From assembly GCF_002260525.1 (NCBI RefSeq), contig NZ_MRYI01000013.1:62001-126000 (forward strand): a DNA stretch of 64,000 nucleotides. Reading direction: 5' to 3'. The notes below the pieces were generated by a model, which was not told where the DNA came from, did not search any database, and worked only from the letters and a program-made list of their open reading frames with translations. Positions 36,178-45,600 of this stretch are shown here, piece by piece; position 1 is the first letter of the stretch, and every line of letters begins with the position of its first letter. The translations under genes and the position numbers were made by a program. This DNA is from Hahella sp. CCB-MM4 (lineage in GTDB: Bacteria; Pseudomonadota; Gammaproteobacteria; Pseudomonadales; Oleiphilaceae).

Positions 36178-37381
36178 TGCCCTGAATGGAATCAAGAAAG
36201 GTGTTCTATCCTCTGCTGTGTTTAGCAGTGCCTTATTGTTAGGAGCATGCGACAACCAACAAGAGGCGGAGAAGCTGGGCGAGGCCATTGATGTAGCCGA
36301 AAAGGAAATCGTCAGTATCTCGCTGAGTTCGAAGAGTGATAAGGACATCTTCGAGCCCGGTGAAACCTGGCAGTTCACGGCAACAGGAACCACTTCACGA
36401 GACAAGGAACTGGATATCAGTGACGATGTCACCTGGTCGCTGTCTGACAGTTCCCATGCGTCCTTTGACGGAGACGGTACCCTGACCGCCAAAAACTTTA
36501 CCGGGTTGCACAATGTCACGGCCAAGATCAAATGGGGCCAGTTTGAAGACTCCATGGATATCACATTGTCCGATGCAGCACTCACCGCTCTGAGCGTTAG
36601 CGTCAACCCGAATCCTCTGGATGAATGCCGCTCTGCCATCCTGAGCGCCACCGGCACCTATGAAGATGGCAGCATGCGTGACATGAGTGGTGTCGTTTAC
36701 GCTTCAAATGACACCACCAAGGCTACTGTTAGTGGAGAGAGTCTGATCACTCACGACTCAGGGAGTATCAATGTTACCGGCTCTAAATCTGGAATCACTT
36801 CCGCAGTTGAGCCTGTTACGATTTCTGAGACCCTTGCAGCTCTCACCATCAGCCAGGGCAGCACCGCATCCATCCGTACAGGGTCTACGCTCAGCCTCAG
36901 CAGCAAAGGGGATTACACTGGCGGTTCGTCAGGAGTCAGCATCACTAACGCAACCTCCTGGGAATCCTCCAAGACCGATATAGCAACGGTGAGTGACAGC
37001 GGTAAAGTCACCGCTAAAACGGTTGGAGAGACCACGATTACCGCTTCTTGTGGCGGCCTGGATGACACGATTGAAGTTTCAGTACTCAATGTGACCGGCA
37101 TTGTGATTGTCAGCCCGACCTCTGACGAGCTGGACCCCGGCGATACAGTGCAGCTTAAGCTTTACGAAGAATTGTCCGATGGTTCGCGTGCCACGGAGGA
37201 TCTGGCAGATGAGGACAAAGTCATCTGGGTGATTACGGTCGGCGGCGACGTTGCCAGCATCAACAGTGACGGTAAAGTCACCATGGATGACAGCTTTGAC
37301 GACTATAGTCAGAACTACATCCGCATTACCGCTGACTATGGTGAATACGACGACGAAATTGAGTTGTTTCTCAACAAATAA
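36167..37381 (+). CDS. BIG2-domain surface lipoprotein
   Basis: 404 residues overlapping the barrel gene by 11 bases. A lipoprotein signal ends with LLLGAC (Cys at about 28). About four bacterial Ig-like group 2 repeats of 80-90 residues follow; the third and fourth show the canonical SSKTDIATVSDSGKVTAKTVG and GDVASINSDGKVTMDD patterns. No enzyme domain. With the barrel it could form a surface display or adhesion unit. Confidence 0.85.
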   Translation: MIFSALNGIKKGVLSSAVFSSALLLGACDNQQEAEKLGEAIDVAEKEIVSISLSSKSDKDIFEPGETWQFTATGTTSRDKELDISDDVTWSLSDSSHASFDGDGTLTAKNFTGLHNVTAKIKWGQFEDSMDITLSDAALTALSVSVNPNPLDECRSAILSATGTYEDGSMRDMSGVVYASNDTTKATVSGESLITHDSGSINVTGSKSGITSAVEPVTISETLAALTISQGSTASIRTGSTLSLSSKGDYTGGSSGVSITNATSWESSKTDIATVSDSGKVTAKTVGETTITASCGGLDDTIEVSVLNVTGIVIVSPTSDELDPGDTVQLKLYEELSDGSRATEDLADEDKVIWVITVGGDVASINSDGKVTMDDSFDDYSQNYIRITADYGEYDDEIELFLNK

Positions 37382-37402
37382 CCCGTCAGACTGTTTATCT
37401 GC

Positions 37403-37441
37403 AACGCCTCGGTAACTTCTGATCAGTAAAGCCGGGGCGTT
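37403..37441 (+). terminator. Probable terminator after the BIG2 lipoprotein gene
   Basis: AACGCCTCGG (37403-37412) pairs with CCGGGGCGTT (37432-37441) through a 19-nt loop with one G-U pair, 22 bases past the stop. The following T-tract is short. Confidence 0.6.
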
Positions 37442-37486
37442 AGTTCATTCCGCAAATTCCACATAAATAATAAGGAACTATCAACA

Positions 37487-37609
37487 ATGGCAAGTCAACT
37501 TCCCGGTAAACATGGTGACAGCCTGGACTATGGCATGATCAACCATTTTCTTATCACGATTTCCATCGGTGTTGCTCTGGGTATTTTGTTGTTCGGGTTT
37601 GTGTTATAG
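37487..37609 (+). CDS. Small single-span membrane protein (40 residues)
   Basis: MASQLPGKHGDSLDYGMINH, then a hydrophobic helix (FLITISIGVALGILLFGFVL) that ends at the stop codon. AAGGA lies ten bases before the ATG. The polar, amphipathic start and terminal helix are typical of small membrane proteins that accessorise larger complexes. Too short for standard gene calling. The neighbour 46 bp downstream is also a membrane protein. Confidence 0.65.
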   Translation: MASQLPGKHGDSLDYGMINHFLITISIGVALGILLFGFVL

Positions 37610-37654
37610 CCCACAAACCTAACTGATAAAACAACCCCGGTAGAAGGTGTACTT

Positions 37655-38095
37655 GTGACGAATCCCTATAAAGCTCCTGAGTCTGATGTCAGTCTTGGAA
37701 TAGAAGAAATTCCAAACAGAACCGGATGGAAGGTGTTCTTCTGGATAATGCTGGCTCTAGAATCCTGGTCTATGTTTTCAATGCTGGGCGATCCCGAAGA
37801 AACTCTGTTTAACATCCTTGGAGAGGGCGTAGTCTACACCTTAATTTTACTGGGGTTGTTTGGGTTTTCGCACAACAAAAAACTGCTGTCACAGCAGTTT
37901 TGGGGATACTTGATTCCGGTAGGTATTGTCTGGGATGTCTACACAATATTTGGCATGGATGATCCCGGTTTCGAATCACAAACCGAGCTGTATGTCTTCC
38001 TAGGCTTTATCGTAATTTTGCTGGTGCCATTATTGCTCCTAACATATCTGGCCTTATACAAGTACCGCTTCCACTCACCCCATATCTGGCGTTGA
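37655..38095 (+). CDS. Small integral membrane protein
   Basis: 146 residues from a GTG start with AAGGTG eight bases upstream. N-terminus TNPYKAPESDV, then four hydrophobic segments at about 23-41, 54-72, 80-100 and 112-135, and a basic aromatic tail. It may form a unit with the 40-residue membrane protein upstream. Family unknown. Confidence 0.7.
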   Translation: MTNPYKAPESDVSLGIEEIPNRTGWKVFFWIMLALESWSMFSMLGDPEETLFNILGEGVVYTLILLGLFGFSHNKKLLSQQFWGYLIPVGIVWDVYTIFGMDDPGFESQTELYVFLGFIVILLVPLLLLTYLALYKYRFHSPHIWR

Positions 38096-38141
38096 TTGCA
38101 CTTTTCTACACGCCTCTCCGTTGATTCCAGGGGCAGCCTGT

Positions 38142-38813
38142 TCATGTCAACAGGACTGCCAGCAACCCCGAAATCACAATTCCGTCAAAAGTACCGGCCC
38201 CGCCGATGCTGGCCACTCCCACCTGCACTTTACGAATTTTATTCAGATTCATCAGATCAGCTCCGATCACCGGCCCCAGCACTCCTGCACAGAATGCAAC
38301 CGGAGGTGCCATATCAGGCGCTAGAAATAATGCTGTCAGAGCTGCCACAGGGCCTGGAACAAACGTTGGCATCACCACTCCCACATTTTCTACTGGGCGA
38401 GCACTCCAGAAGCAGACAGCCACATTGACGACCACCGCAGTTACCAATGGCAACAGGACCTCCGGTCCGGCAGCTATAATGCGCATGATCTCGTAAACCA
38501 CCAGCAACATGGGAATGACAAAGCCCCCCACATTCACCGCGATGATCCGTTCAGTGACCTGCCGCTCCAACTGGGGTAAATAACGCTCGGCACGCCAAAC
38601 ATCCAGAAGATGGCGCGTTAACGGCTGCTCCACCGATTCCCGCAATACTGGGATATTGAGCAGTGAGCCGACAAACATGAAAAACACCACCCAAGGCGCG
38701 AGCAGTGGGTCAATCCCGAGCTTACCCAGAGCAATGGTCATAATATCCAGAAACAGGAACGGCAGCAGAAACAGAAGCAACAGCACTATGAATGGGAACA
38801 GGCCTAAGGGCAT
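38142..38813 (-). CDS. DUF1614-family membrane protein
   Basis: 223 residues with about six hydrophobic segments and a C-terminal GVASIGGAGTFDGIVISGLLAVLL, the conserved block by which I recognise DUF1614. FVPGPVAALTALFLAP and GPVIGADLMNLNKI are further conserved stretches. The function of this family is unknown. It is 150 bp downstream, on the same strand, of a DUF1287 gene. Confidence 0.8.
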   Translation of the reverse strand: MPLGLFPFIVLLLLFLLPFLFLDIMTIALGKLGIDPLLAPWVVFFMFVGSLLNIPVLRESVEQPLTRHLLDVWRAERYLPQLERQVTERIIAVNVGGFVIPMLLVVYEIMRIIAAGPEVLLPLVTAVVVNVAVCFWSARPVENVGVVMPTFVPGPVAALTALFLAPDMAPPVAFCAGVLGPVIGADLMNLNKIRKVQVGVASIGGAGTFDGIVISGLLAVLLT

Positions 38814-38963
38814 TGCGGGTAAACCTCTGGGGGTCCGCCTGAGCTTTTTCGACTATCTGGACTATTCAGGCACTCTTTCATTATTTGAGCCTTTTGAAGA
38901 CAGCCATTTCTTTGGCGTTCTGGGCTTCTTTGCCTTCTTTGACGCCTTTTATCTTCAGGACGA

Positions 38964-39614
38964 CTAAAGGCCATCTGCATTCTCGCCAGGGTGAAAACGG
39001 TAATGTCCGGTAATGGTGTAGTTGAACAACATGTCCTCCAGCACAGGCCCGCGACCAATGTTGTGCACAATCATCGGTTGACCACTCAGCGGATGCCGCT
39101 CGTTCGTAACAATACCGATGTGCGGAAGATTACCCGGTAGCATCCAGGTGACCAGATCCCCAGGCTGATAATCTTCAGCAGAATCACTGGTGCCCAACTT
39201 CTGCCCATGACGGCTGAAGAATGTCTGCAGATTCGGCACCCGTCGATGATCAATATTGGTATCAGGACGGGTAAGTCCCCAGATCCTGCGAGAAGGATAC
39301 TGCTCAAAGTTTGCCTTCATGTCTTCATGCACCAGCTGCTGCAGATCAATTCCCAGTGCACGATAACTGCGGATCACCACATCCGTGCAAACCCCTTGAT
39401 CAGCGGGAACATCCCCATTTGGGTAGGCGATTGAAAGATAGGTTCCGTCATAACGCACTTGATGGCGGGTCCGTTCCAGTGCGGCAGTGATGAGGTCGTC
39501 TTCAAAAGATGCCAACCCGCTGGCAGACCAGAGCAGGCAGCTCATGGAAATCATCAACGTCGTTGCCGGGAGACAGTGACGCAACCTGCCTTGCGGCTTT
39601 TCTAACAGGAACAT
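38964..39614 (-). CDS. DUF1287-family periplasmic protein
   Basis: The start at 39614 (MFLLEKPQGRL) has GGGGAGG just upstream; the frame continues 36 codons into a tandem repeat that encodes no plausible protein. 216 residues with a signal-anchor segment ending SASGLA. Conserved blocks: YDGTYLSIAYPNGDVPADQGVCTD (catalytic-looking Cys), VVIRSYRALGIDLQQLVHEDM, DTNIDHRRVPNLQTFF, DYQPGDLVTW, PHIGIV and HNIGRG. The invariant Cys and His suggest an NlpC/P60-like peptidase or amidase fold, but no activity is established. Confidence 0.93.
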   Translation of the reverse strand: MFLLEKPQGRLRHCLPATTLMISMSCLLWSASGLASFEDDLITAALERTRHQVRYDGTYLSIAYPNGDVPADQGVCTDVVIRSYRALGIDLQQLVHEDMKANFEQYPSRRIWGLTRPDTNIDHRRVPNLQTFFSRHGQKLGTSDSAEDYQPGDLVTWMLPGNLPHIGIVTNERHPLSGQPMIVHNIGRGPVLEDMLFNYTITGHYRFHPGENADGL

Positions 39615-39624
39615 GGGCCTCCCC

Positions 39625-39768
39625 TTTTTCGTGGGTGCACTTTTTCGTGGGTAAACATTTTCGCGTGTACTCTTTTTCGTGGGTACACATTTTCGCGTGT
39701 ACTCTTTTTCGTGGGTACACATTTTCGCAGGTGCACTTTTTCCCGAGTGCTCTTTTTCCCGAATACTC
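39625..39768. repeat. Nine 16-bp tandem units directly upstream of the DUF1287 gene
   Basis: Nine units in perfect 16-bp register from 39625. Units 4 and 6 are TTTTTCGTGGGTACAC, units 3 and 5 ATTTTCGCGTGTACTC, and the others are variants. The alternation of the two types gives a 32-bp higher-order unit. The array starts 10 bp from the DUF1287 start codon, so it contains that gene's promoter or leader. Being 16 bp, each copy shifts the frame. Confidence 0.95.
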
Positions 39769-39854
39769 TCCCGCGGCTAACATCGCTTTACGGCGGTACC
39801 GACGCAAACCAGACTTTGGTTCAGGGTATACAATGAGTGACCAGGTGAACAGCG

Positions 39855-41045
39855 TTACTGCATTACCTCGGGGCCATGATCCATTTGGAAGAATTCAAAG
39901 AAATGGTATCGGGTCTGATCCGGATGAATGAATCTTGAATATTGAGTGAAATCCACGGTTTTCCAATATTCAGGTGAGACCTTGTGGATAATACTCTCCA
40001 CATTGTCGGACGTTGCCAGCGACATGGGGGACTTGATGATCACGCCCATTGAAGACGCAAAATCGACTCCGTGAAAGTAATCGAATAACAAGATGGTGGC
40101 CCACCCGGCTTCGGTAAAATGTCCTCCCAGGCTTAACGCAAGATCTCCCTCTTTAACGGCCTGTAAACCGGCATCGGACCAATCAATTCCTGCATAGATG
40201 ATCGGTGCTTTTGGGGCAATTGATCTGGCGGCTAACGCCATGAGGTCACTGGCCGACCAGACCACTTGCAATGAAGGGTAGCGTTCCAGCATGGTCGGCA
40301 TGCGAGAGGTCACCCCGTCCCACAGCCAATTGGTATTCAACAGACGCTTCAGATCCAACTGTCCCGGATGTTCATCCAAAAAACTATACAATCCCTGCTG
40401 CCTGTCCAGCGCGGCCATGGAATCCAGCGCGCCGTTAATGGCCAACAAGCTGTAGTTGTTTCCTGCCGGCCAGATTTGCCGGGCCTTTTTCAGTAGTTCA
40501 TCGGCGACCACGTATCCGGCTTTGACATCATCTGGATACATATGCCCAAGCCAATTGGGAAAGCGCTCAGATCTCGGTCCCCCGACCCATTCCAGCTCCC
40601 GCTCATGAACCCGGGTATTAATCAGGAAAACGGGGATACCCTTGTCACGAGATAGTTCGAGCAACTTTTCCGTAATGGTAATGAAGTAGCCCATAATCAG
40701 GGCTTTTGGAGGCTTTTCGCGCAATAATGCCTGCTGTCCCAGCTCCAGCACGGTGAAGCGCTGGTCATCACCCGCCAGAACTTCAAGCCCGATACCCAGG
40801 TCTCCAGCTACCTGGCCAGCGAATTCTGCCGTCTTCCCCCAAAACCAATTATCCATCGGTGAAGGCGAGATATAGGTAATGTAGTCTGATGTTTGAAATG
40901 GTGATGGTTGAAGCGGTAATGGCTGATGCTGAGATGATTGCAGCGGCGAAGACTTCTCCTCATCACCATAGGCAATACCTGATAACGACACCGTGTAGAC
41001 CAGCACCGCCAGCAAATATTTACAGAAGGTCGATGTCAGACTCAT
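39855..41045 (-). CDS. Periplasmic sugar-binding protein of ABC type
   Basis: 396 residues with a signal peptide (ending SGIAYG) and a Gln/Ser/Pro-rich spacer at about 35-50 (PLQSSQHQPLPLQPSP). The mature part has the two-lobe LacI-like ligand fold: ALIMGYFITITEKLLELSR, IPVFLINTRVH, the YVVADELLKKARQ helix, VVWSASDLMALAARS and IIYAGIDWSDAGLQAVKEGDLALSLGGHF. It is divergent from a LacI regulator and next to a GH3 glucosidase, which suggests binding of glucan oligosaccharides or glucose. No permease or ATPase is nearby, so it may feed a transporter elsewhere or a sensor. Confidence 0.85.
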   Translation of the reverse strand: MSLTSTFCKYLLAVLVYTVSLSGIAYGDEEKSSPLQSSQHQPLPLQPSPFQTSDYITYISPSPMDNWFWGKTAEFAGQVAGDLGIGLEVLAGDDQRFTVLELGQQALLREKPPKALIMGYFITITEKLLELSRDKGIPVFLINTRVHERELEWVGGPRSERFPNWLGHMYPDDVKAGYVVADELLKKARQIWPAGNNYSLLAINGALDSMAALDRQQGLYSFLDEHPGQLDLKRLLNTNWLWDGVTSRMPTMLERYPSLQVVWSASDLMALAARSIAPKAPIIYAGIDWSDAGLQAVKEGDLALSLGGHFTEAGWATILLFDYFHGVDFASSMGVIIKSPMSLATSDNVESIIHKVSPEYWKTVDFTQYSRFIHPDQTRYHFFEFFQMDHGPEVMQ

Positions 41046-41213
41046 ACTCCACTCACATCGGGATAGTTCTTATTAATCTTGGTTGAAATCTACTCACTTG
41101 CAAAAAAATCTCCGGAGCAGAGACAAACCAGATAAGAGGATTTTTGCTATACGACGCGAAAATTCATACATTTAGCCCGGTAACCACAACAACAAGAGTA
41201 TTCTGCAGACTCA

Positions 41214-42218
41214 ATGGCGACGATTAATGAAGTATCGGCACTGGCACAAGTGTCCATATCCACTGTATCCAGGGTGATCAACAATACTGCTCCGGTCAAG
41301 GAAAGCACACGTAAGCGGGTATTTGATGCCATGCGGGAGCTGGGCTATCAGCCCAATCTTTTCGCCCAGGGACTGGTGACCAACCGTACCCGAAATATCT
41401 CTCTGGTGTTAACCGACCTCACCAGCGCCTACTTCGGGCCTCTGATCAAGACCCTTGAACGCACTCTGCGGACGGCACGTTACAATCTGACGGTCTCCAT
41501 AGAAAACCTGAGCTACGAAGAAATGCGCGACACCTTTCAGTCCCAGGTAAGCCGACGTAGTGACGCCGTCATCCTGTTCCCCCATTGTCTGACGGACGAA
41601 GAAATACTGACCCTGAAGGAAGAAGGTCCTCCAATGGTGCTGCTGAACCGTTTCCTGCCGCAATTGGAGGCCCAATGCATAGTGGTGGATAATGCACTGG
41701 GCAGCCGCCTGGCCGTGGAACACCTGATTCAAAACGGTCACCGCGATATCGCCTGTATCAGCGGCATTATGCAGAATAAAGAAGCTCAGGACCGGGTATC
41801 AGGATATCGCCAATGCCTGAAACAGCATCGAATTCGCTACCGTAGCAATATCGTCGTGGAAGGCGGTTTTAGCGTCCATGGGGGGTATGAGGCAGCCAGT
41901 CGGCTGATCGCTGGAAAACAACCCTTTTCCGCCATTTTCGCCTGTAATGACCAAATGGCCGCCGGCGCGATGAAAGCTCTGCGTGAACACCGGATTCGGG
42001 TTCCGGAGGACGTCTCGCTGGTTGGATTTGATGACGTGGAATACGCTGGTCTGTTATCTCCTGCACTAACCACCGTTCGTCAGCCGGTAGAGGAAATGGG
42101 CCGCAGGGCCGCAGAATTGGCCATTTCACTAAGTGAAGGTCGTCCCCTGCCATCCACCTTTGAGATGTTTGCACCAACACTGGTCGTTCGGGAGTCTGTG
42201 GCAGCCGATAACCGATAA
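41214..42218 (+). CDS. LacI-family transcriptional regulator
   Basis: 334 residues. N-terminal helix-turn-helix TINEVSALAQVSISTVSRVINN and hinge helix LGYQPNLFAQGLVT; effector domain with AISGIM-type strands, FACNDQMAAGAMKALREHRIRVPEDVSLVGFDDVEYAGLLSPALTTVRQP. It is divergent from the sugar-binding protein and 415 bp upstream of the GH3 glucosidase, whose promoter region contains two LacI-type operators. It probably represses the glucosidase in the absence of its sugar ligand. Confidence 0.95.
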   Translation: MATINEVSALAQVSISTVSRVINNTAPVKESTRKRVFDAMRELGYQPNLFAQGLVTNRTRNISLVLTDLTSAYFGPLIKTLERTLRTARYNLTVSIENLSYEEMRDTFQSQVSRRSDAVILFPHCLTDEEILTLKEEGPPMVLLNRFLPQLEAQCIVVDNALGSRLAVEHLIQNGHRDIACISGIMQNKEAQDRVSGYRQCLKQHRIRYRSNIVVEGGFSVHGGYEAASRLIAGKQPFSAIFACNDQMAAGAMKALREHRIRVPEDVSLVGFDDVEYAGLLSPALTTVRQPVEEMGRRAAELAISLSEGRPLPSTFEMFAPTLVVRESVAADNR

Positions 42219-42227
42219 CCGATAACC
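42207..42227. repeat. 7-bp tandem repeat crossing the lacI-family stop codon
   Basis: GATAACC repeated three times at 42207, 42214 and 42221. The stop codon TAA at 42216-42218 is inside the second copy, so the end of the gene is part of the array. Confidence 0.9.
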
Positions 42228-42450
42228 GCGCATAGTCCACCCGGCGCGATGCGGTTCAATGTTACGCGGCTCAATATCATTTCTTGCCGAGGCCTTGAGG
42301 GGTCGGCCGAAAGACTTTGAAAGATAATCTTAAGAGTTTGTTACAAAATTTCATCTTGCTGATTCTATGAGCCTTTTTCAGAAAACCATCCCACCTCTGG
42401 CCCCATCTTTCCAGTTGCAGCGTTGACCTTCCACTGCTTTGGCTTCATTT

Positions 42451-42468
42451 TATGAAAACGCTTTCATA
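42451..42468. promoter_or_regulatory. LacI-type operator 1 upstream of the GH3 gene
   Basis: TATGAAAACGCTTTCATA is a near-perfect palindrome with the central CG and flanking GAAA/TTTC typical of LacI/GalR operators. It lies 166 bp before the glucosidase start and 99 bp before operator 2 centre to centre. Confidence 0.85.
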
Positions 42469-42553
42469 GTCGCACAAAATCATCATTTGAATGACTTTCT
42501 CGCATTGGTCCATCGATCAGATGTCACTTATTTGATATTGCCATGCCACAAAA

Positions 42554-42567
42554 TGAAAGCGCTTTCA
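42554..42567. promoter_or_regulatory. LacI-type operator 2 upstream of the GH3 gene
   Basis: TGAAAGCGCTTTCA is a perfect 14-bp palindrome matching the LacI-family consensus. It lies 66 bp before the GH3 start codon, a position suited to block initiation. With operator 1 it could support looping. The rest of the 415-bp gap shows no gene. Confidence 0.9.
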
Positions 42568-42633
42568 CCCTGTTAAGAAGTCGGGGTTCGTTGACGTTTC
42601 ATCCAACGCTAAGAATAAAAAAGGGAACACTTT

Positions 42634-45600
42634 ATGCCTGACCTAAAACCGATAAGAAGCCTCATGCAGCCATGCTTTTTGCTGGCCTTTTTCTTATGCC
42701 TTACCTTGCTCGGCTGTAAGTATGAAGCAGGAAAGGATTATTTCGATCGCTATACCGACTGGCCACGAATCCAAAGCCGCATCCCCACAGATCCGGCCAT
42801 GGAAGCCCGTATCCAGGAGCTGATCGCACAAATGACTCTGGAGGAAAAAGTCGGCCAGATGATCCAGGGCGAACTGCAGCATGTCACCCCTGAAGATGTC
42901 CGCAATTACCATCTTGGCTCCGTGCTCAACGGTGGAGGCTCCTGGCCTGACACCAACAAATACGCCACCGCCCAGGACTGGCTGGACATTGCGGATGCGC
43001 TCTGGGAAGCCTCCATGGATGATTCCGATGGCCACGTGGCCATTCCTATCATCTGGGGTACAGATGCCGTGCACGGACACAGTAACGTGGTAGGCGCCAC
43101 CCTGTTTCCTCACAATATCGGTCTGGGAGCAGCCAACGATCCCAAACTGATCCGCAAAATCGGACGCGTTACCGCTCAAGAGGTCGCTGTGACCGGTATC
43201 GACTGGACCTTCGCTCCGACTCTCGCCGTCGTCCAGGATGACCGCTGGGGCCGGACTTACGAAGGCTATTCCGAAGACGGCAGAATTGTTTTCAACTATG
43301 GCGGGGAAATGGTTCGGGGCCTGCAGGGAGATTTCGGCGAGGATCACGTGGTAGCCACCGCCAAACATTTCATCGGTGACGGCGGAACCCTGAACGGAAA
43401 TGACCAGGGCGATACCCAGGTGGATGAGAATACGCTGATCAACCTCCATGCCCAAGGTTACTACTCTGCCCTTCGCGCCGGAGTACAAACCGTCATGGCC
43501 AGCTTCAATAGCTGGAATGGCGAGAAAATGCATGGGAACGGCTATCTGCTGAATGATGTTCTCAAAGGCAAGATGGGGTTTGACGGGCTGATCGTCTCCG
43601 ACTGGAACGGCATCGGACAAGTCGATGGGTGTAGTGATACCGACTGCATCCAAGCCATCAACGCCGGGATCGACCTGTTCATGGTGCCTTATGCCAATGA
43701 CTGGAAAGCGTTTTACCAGAACACGCTGAATGCGGTGAATAATGGCGATATCAGCATGGACAGAATCAACGATGCGGTATCCAGAATTCTGCGGGTAAAA
43801 CTGCGTGCCGGATTGTTCGAGAAGCCCAAACCTTCCGAACGTCAACTGGCCGGAAAAGAAGAATTGCTGGGTTCCAGCGAACATCGCAAGGTGGCTCGCG
43901 AGGCGGTACGCAAATCCCTCGTTCTGCTGAAAAACCATGACGACCTGCTGCCATTGAGCAGAGATACCCGCGTCCTGGTGGCAGGAAAAAGTGCCAATAG
44001 TCTGTCCAATCAAAGTGGGGGCTGGACCATCTCCTGGCAGGGGACCTCACTGGACGAAGAGAAAGATTTTCCGGGGGCCACCTCTATTCTCCAGGGTATC
44101 CAGCAGGTTGCGGACAACGTGACCTTTGATGAAAGCGGATTAACGGCAGATCCCAACCAGCATGATGTGGCCATCGTCGTCATTGGCGAAACACCTTACG
44201 CTGAAGGTCTGGGAGATCTGGAAGGCGCCAAAACTCTGGAGCATGCCCGCAACTACCCCGAAGACCTGGCCACCATTGAAGCGATTAAAGCGGCCGGTGT
44301 CCCCGTGGTAACCCTGTTTGTCTCCGGTCGTCCGCTGTATACAAACAAAGAACTTAATCAGTCTGATGCCTTTGTCGCCGCCTGGTTGCCCGGCAGCGAA
44401 GGTGAAGGTATTGCCGATGTCCTTTTCCGCAACAACCATGGACGCGTTAATCACGACTTCAAAGGCAGACTGTCTTATTCCTGGCCGGCTGCGCCCTGCC
44501 ATACACCGGTCAACAAAGGCGATGATGATTACGCGCCGCTGTTCCCGTTTGGTTACGGCCTGAGCTATGAGGATACCGACACTCTGGGTAACGACCTGCC
44601 GGAAGAAGAAAGGAACTACGGATGCACGCAATCTGAACCGGGCACCGGAGACACCACAGACGAACCACTGAACCTGTTCGTTAACGGCTCCAACCAGGAC
44701 AACTGGGTCATGCGCATCGGTGCTCCTTCTAACTGGGGCGGCAAGGAAGTGAGCATGGATCCTGCCGTCACCACCGCCATTGATGGTGGAGAAGTTGAAG
44801 TCAGTACTGAAGACGGAATCATCCAGTTCAGTGCCAAGCGAGTCAAATGGGCCGATGTGGGCCAGGTGTACATGCAGGCATCTGAGGTGAATCTGGGACA
44901 GGATCTGACCACCTACTACAACTCAAAAACTTCCGTCAGCTTCCGGGTGAAAGTCAATGAAGCGCCTACCGGTGATGTGACCCTTTCTGCCCATTGCATC
45001 TATCCCTGTCTTGGAGAGGTTAATATCGGCGATACGTTGAAAGCCCTTCCTGTCGGAGAATGGCAGACCATTAATGTCCCTCTGGTCTGTCTGGTGAATG
45101 ATGGTTTGGATTACTCCTATGTGAATACCCCCTTCCTGATCTATTCAAGCAGTACCGCAGACATCTCCCTGGAAGAAATCACCTGGGCGCCCAACACAGC
45201 ACCTGACGAAGTGGACTGCAGCGATCTTGCACCGGACACCCTGACATTGACGGGTCCCACCGATCTGTATATCGACGGAATGGAAAATACGGATATTTTC
45301 AATGATCCAGGCGTATGGGCTGTATCCAGTTGGGAGCCTTATACGGAGGACCCGAGCTTTGTCACCCTGGACTCGGCTTATGACGACGGTGGCAATATCG
45401 TAGTGGATGCCACATACGGCAACCCTGCCGCTGAACACGTTGCCAAAGGCGTTGTCCTCTTTAAACCGAAAGCGACTCTGGATGCCAGTGCCACCACTAA
45501 AGTCAGTTTCGATATTAAAGTGAAAGACTTTGCCAGCAGCACCGGCATCATCGCCAAGGTTGTCTGTGACGGCGAGTGCGGTACCGGCGACATTGTGGTC

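Noticed and set aside
39615-39807. N-terminal extension of the DUF1287 protein and a 101-codon minus-strand frame reading the 16-bp repeat
   Set aside because: The extension is only the translated tandem repeat (HEKEYTRKC-type peptides), and a good ribosome site precedes the internal ATG at 39614.
42694-44013. 439-codon open frame on the minus strand inside the GH3 gene
   Set aside because: Antisense shadow of a GC-rich coding sequence; the GH3 reading has all family motifs and the antisense has none.
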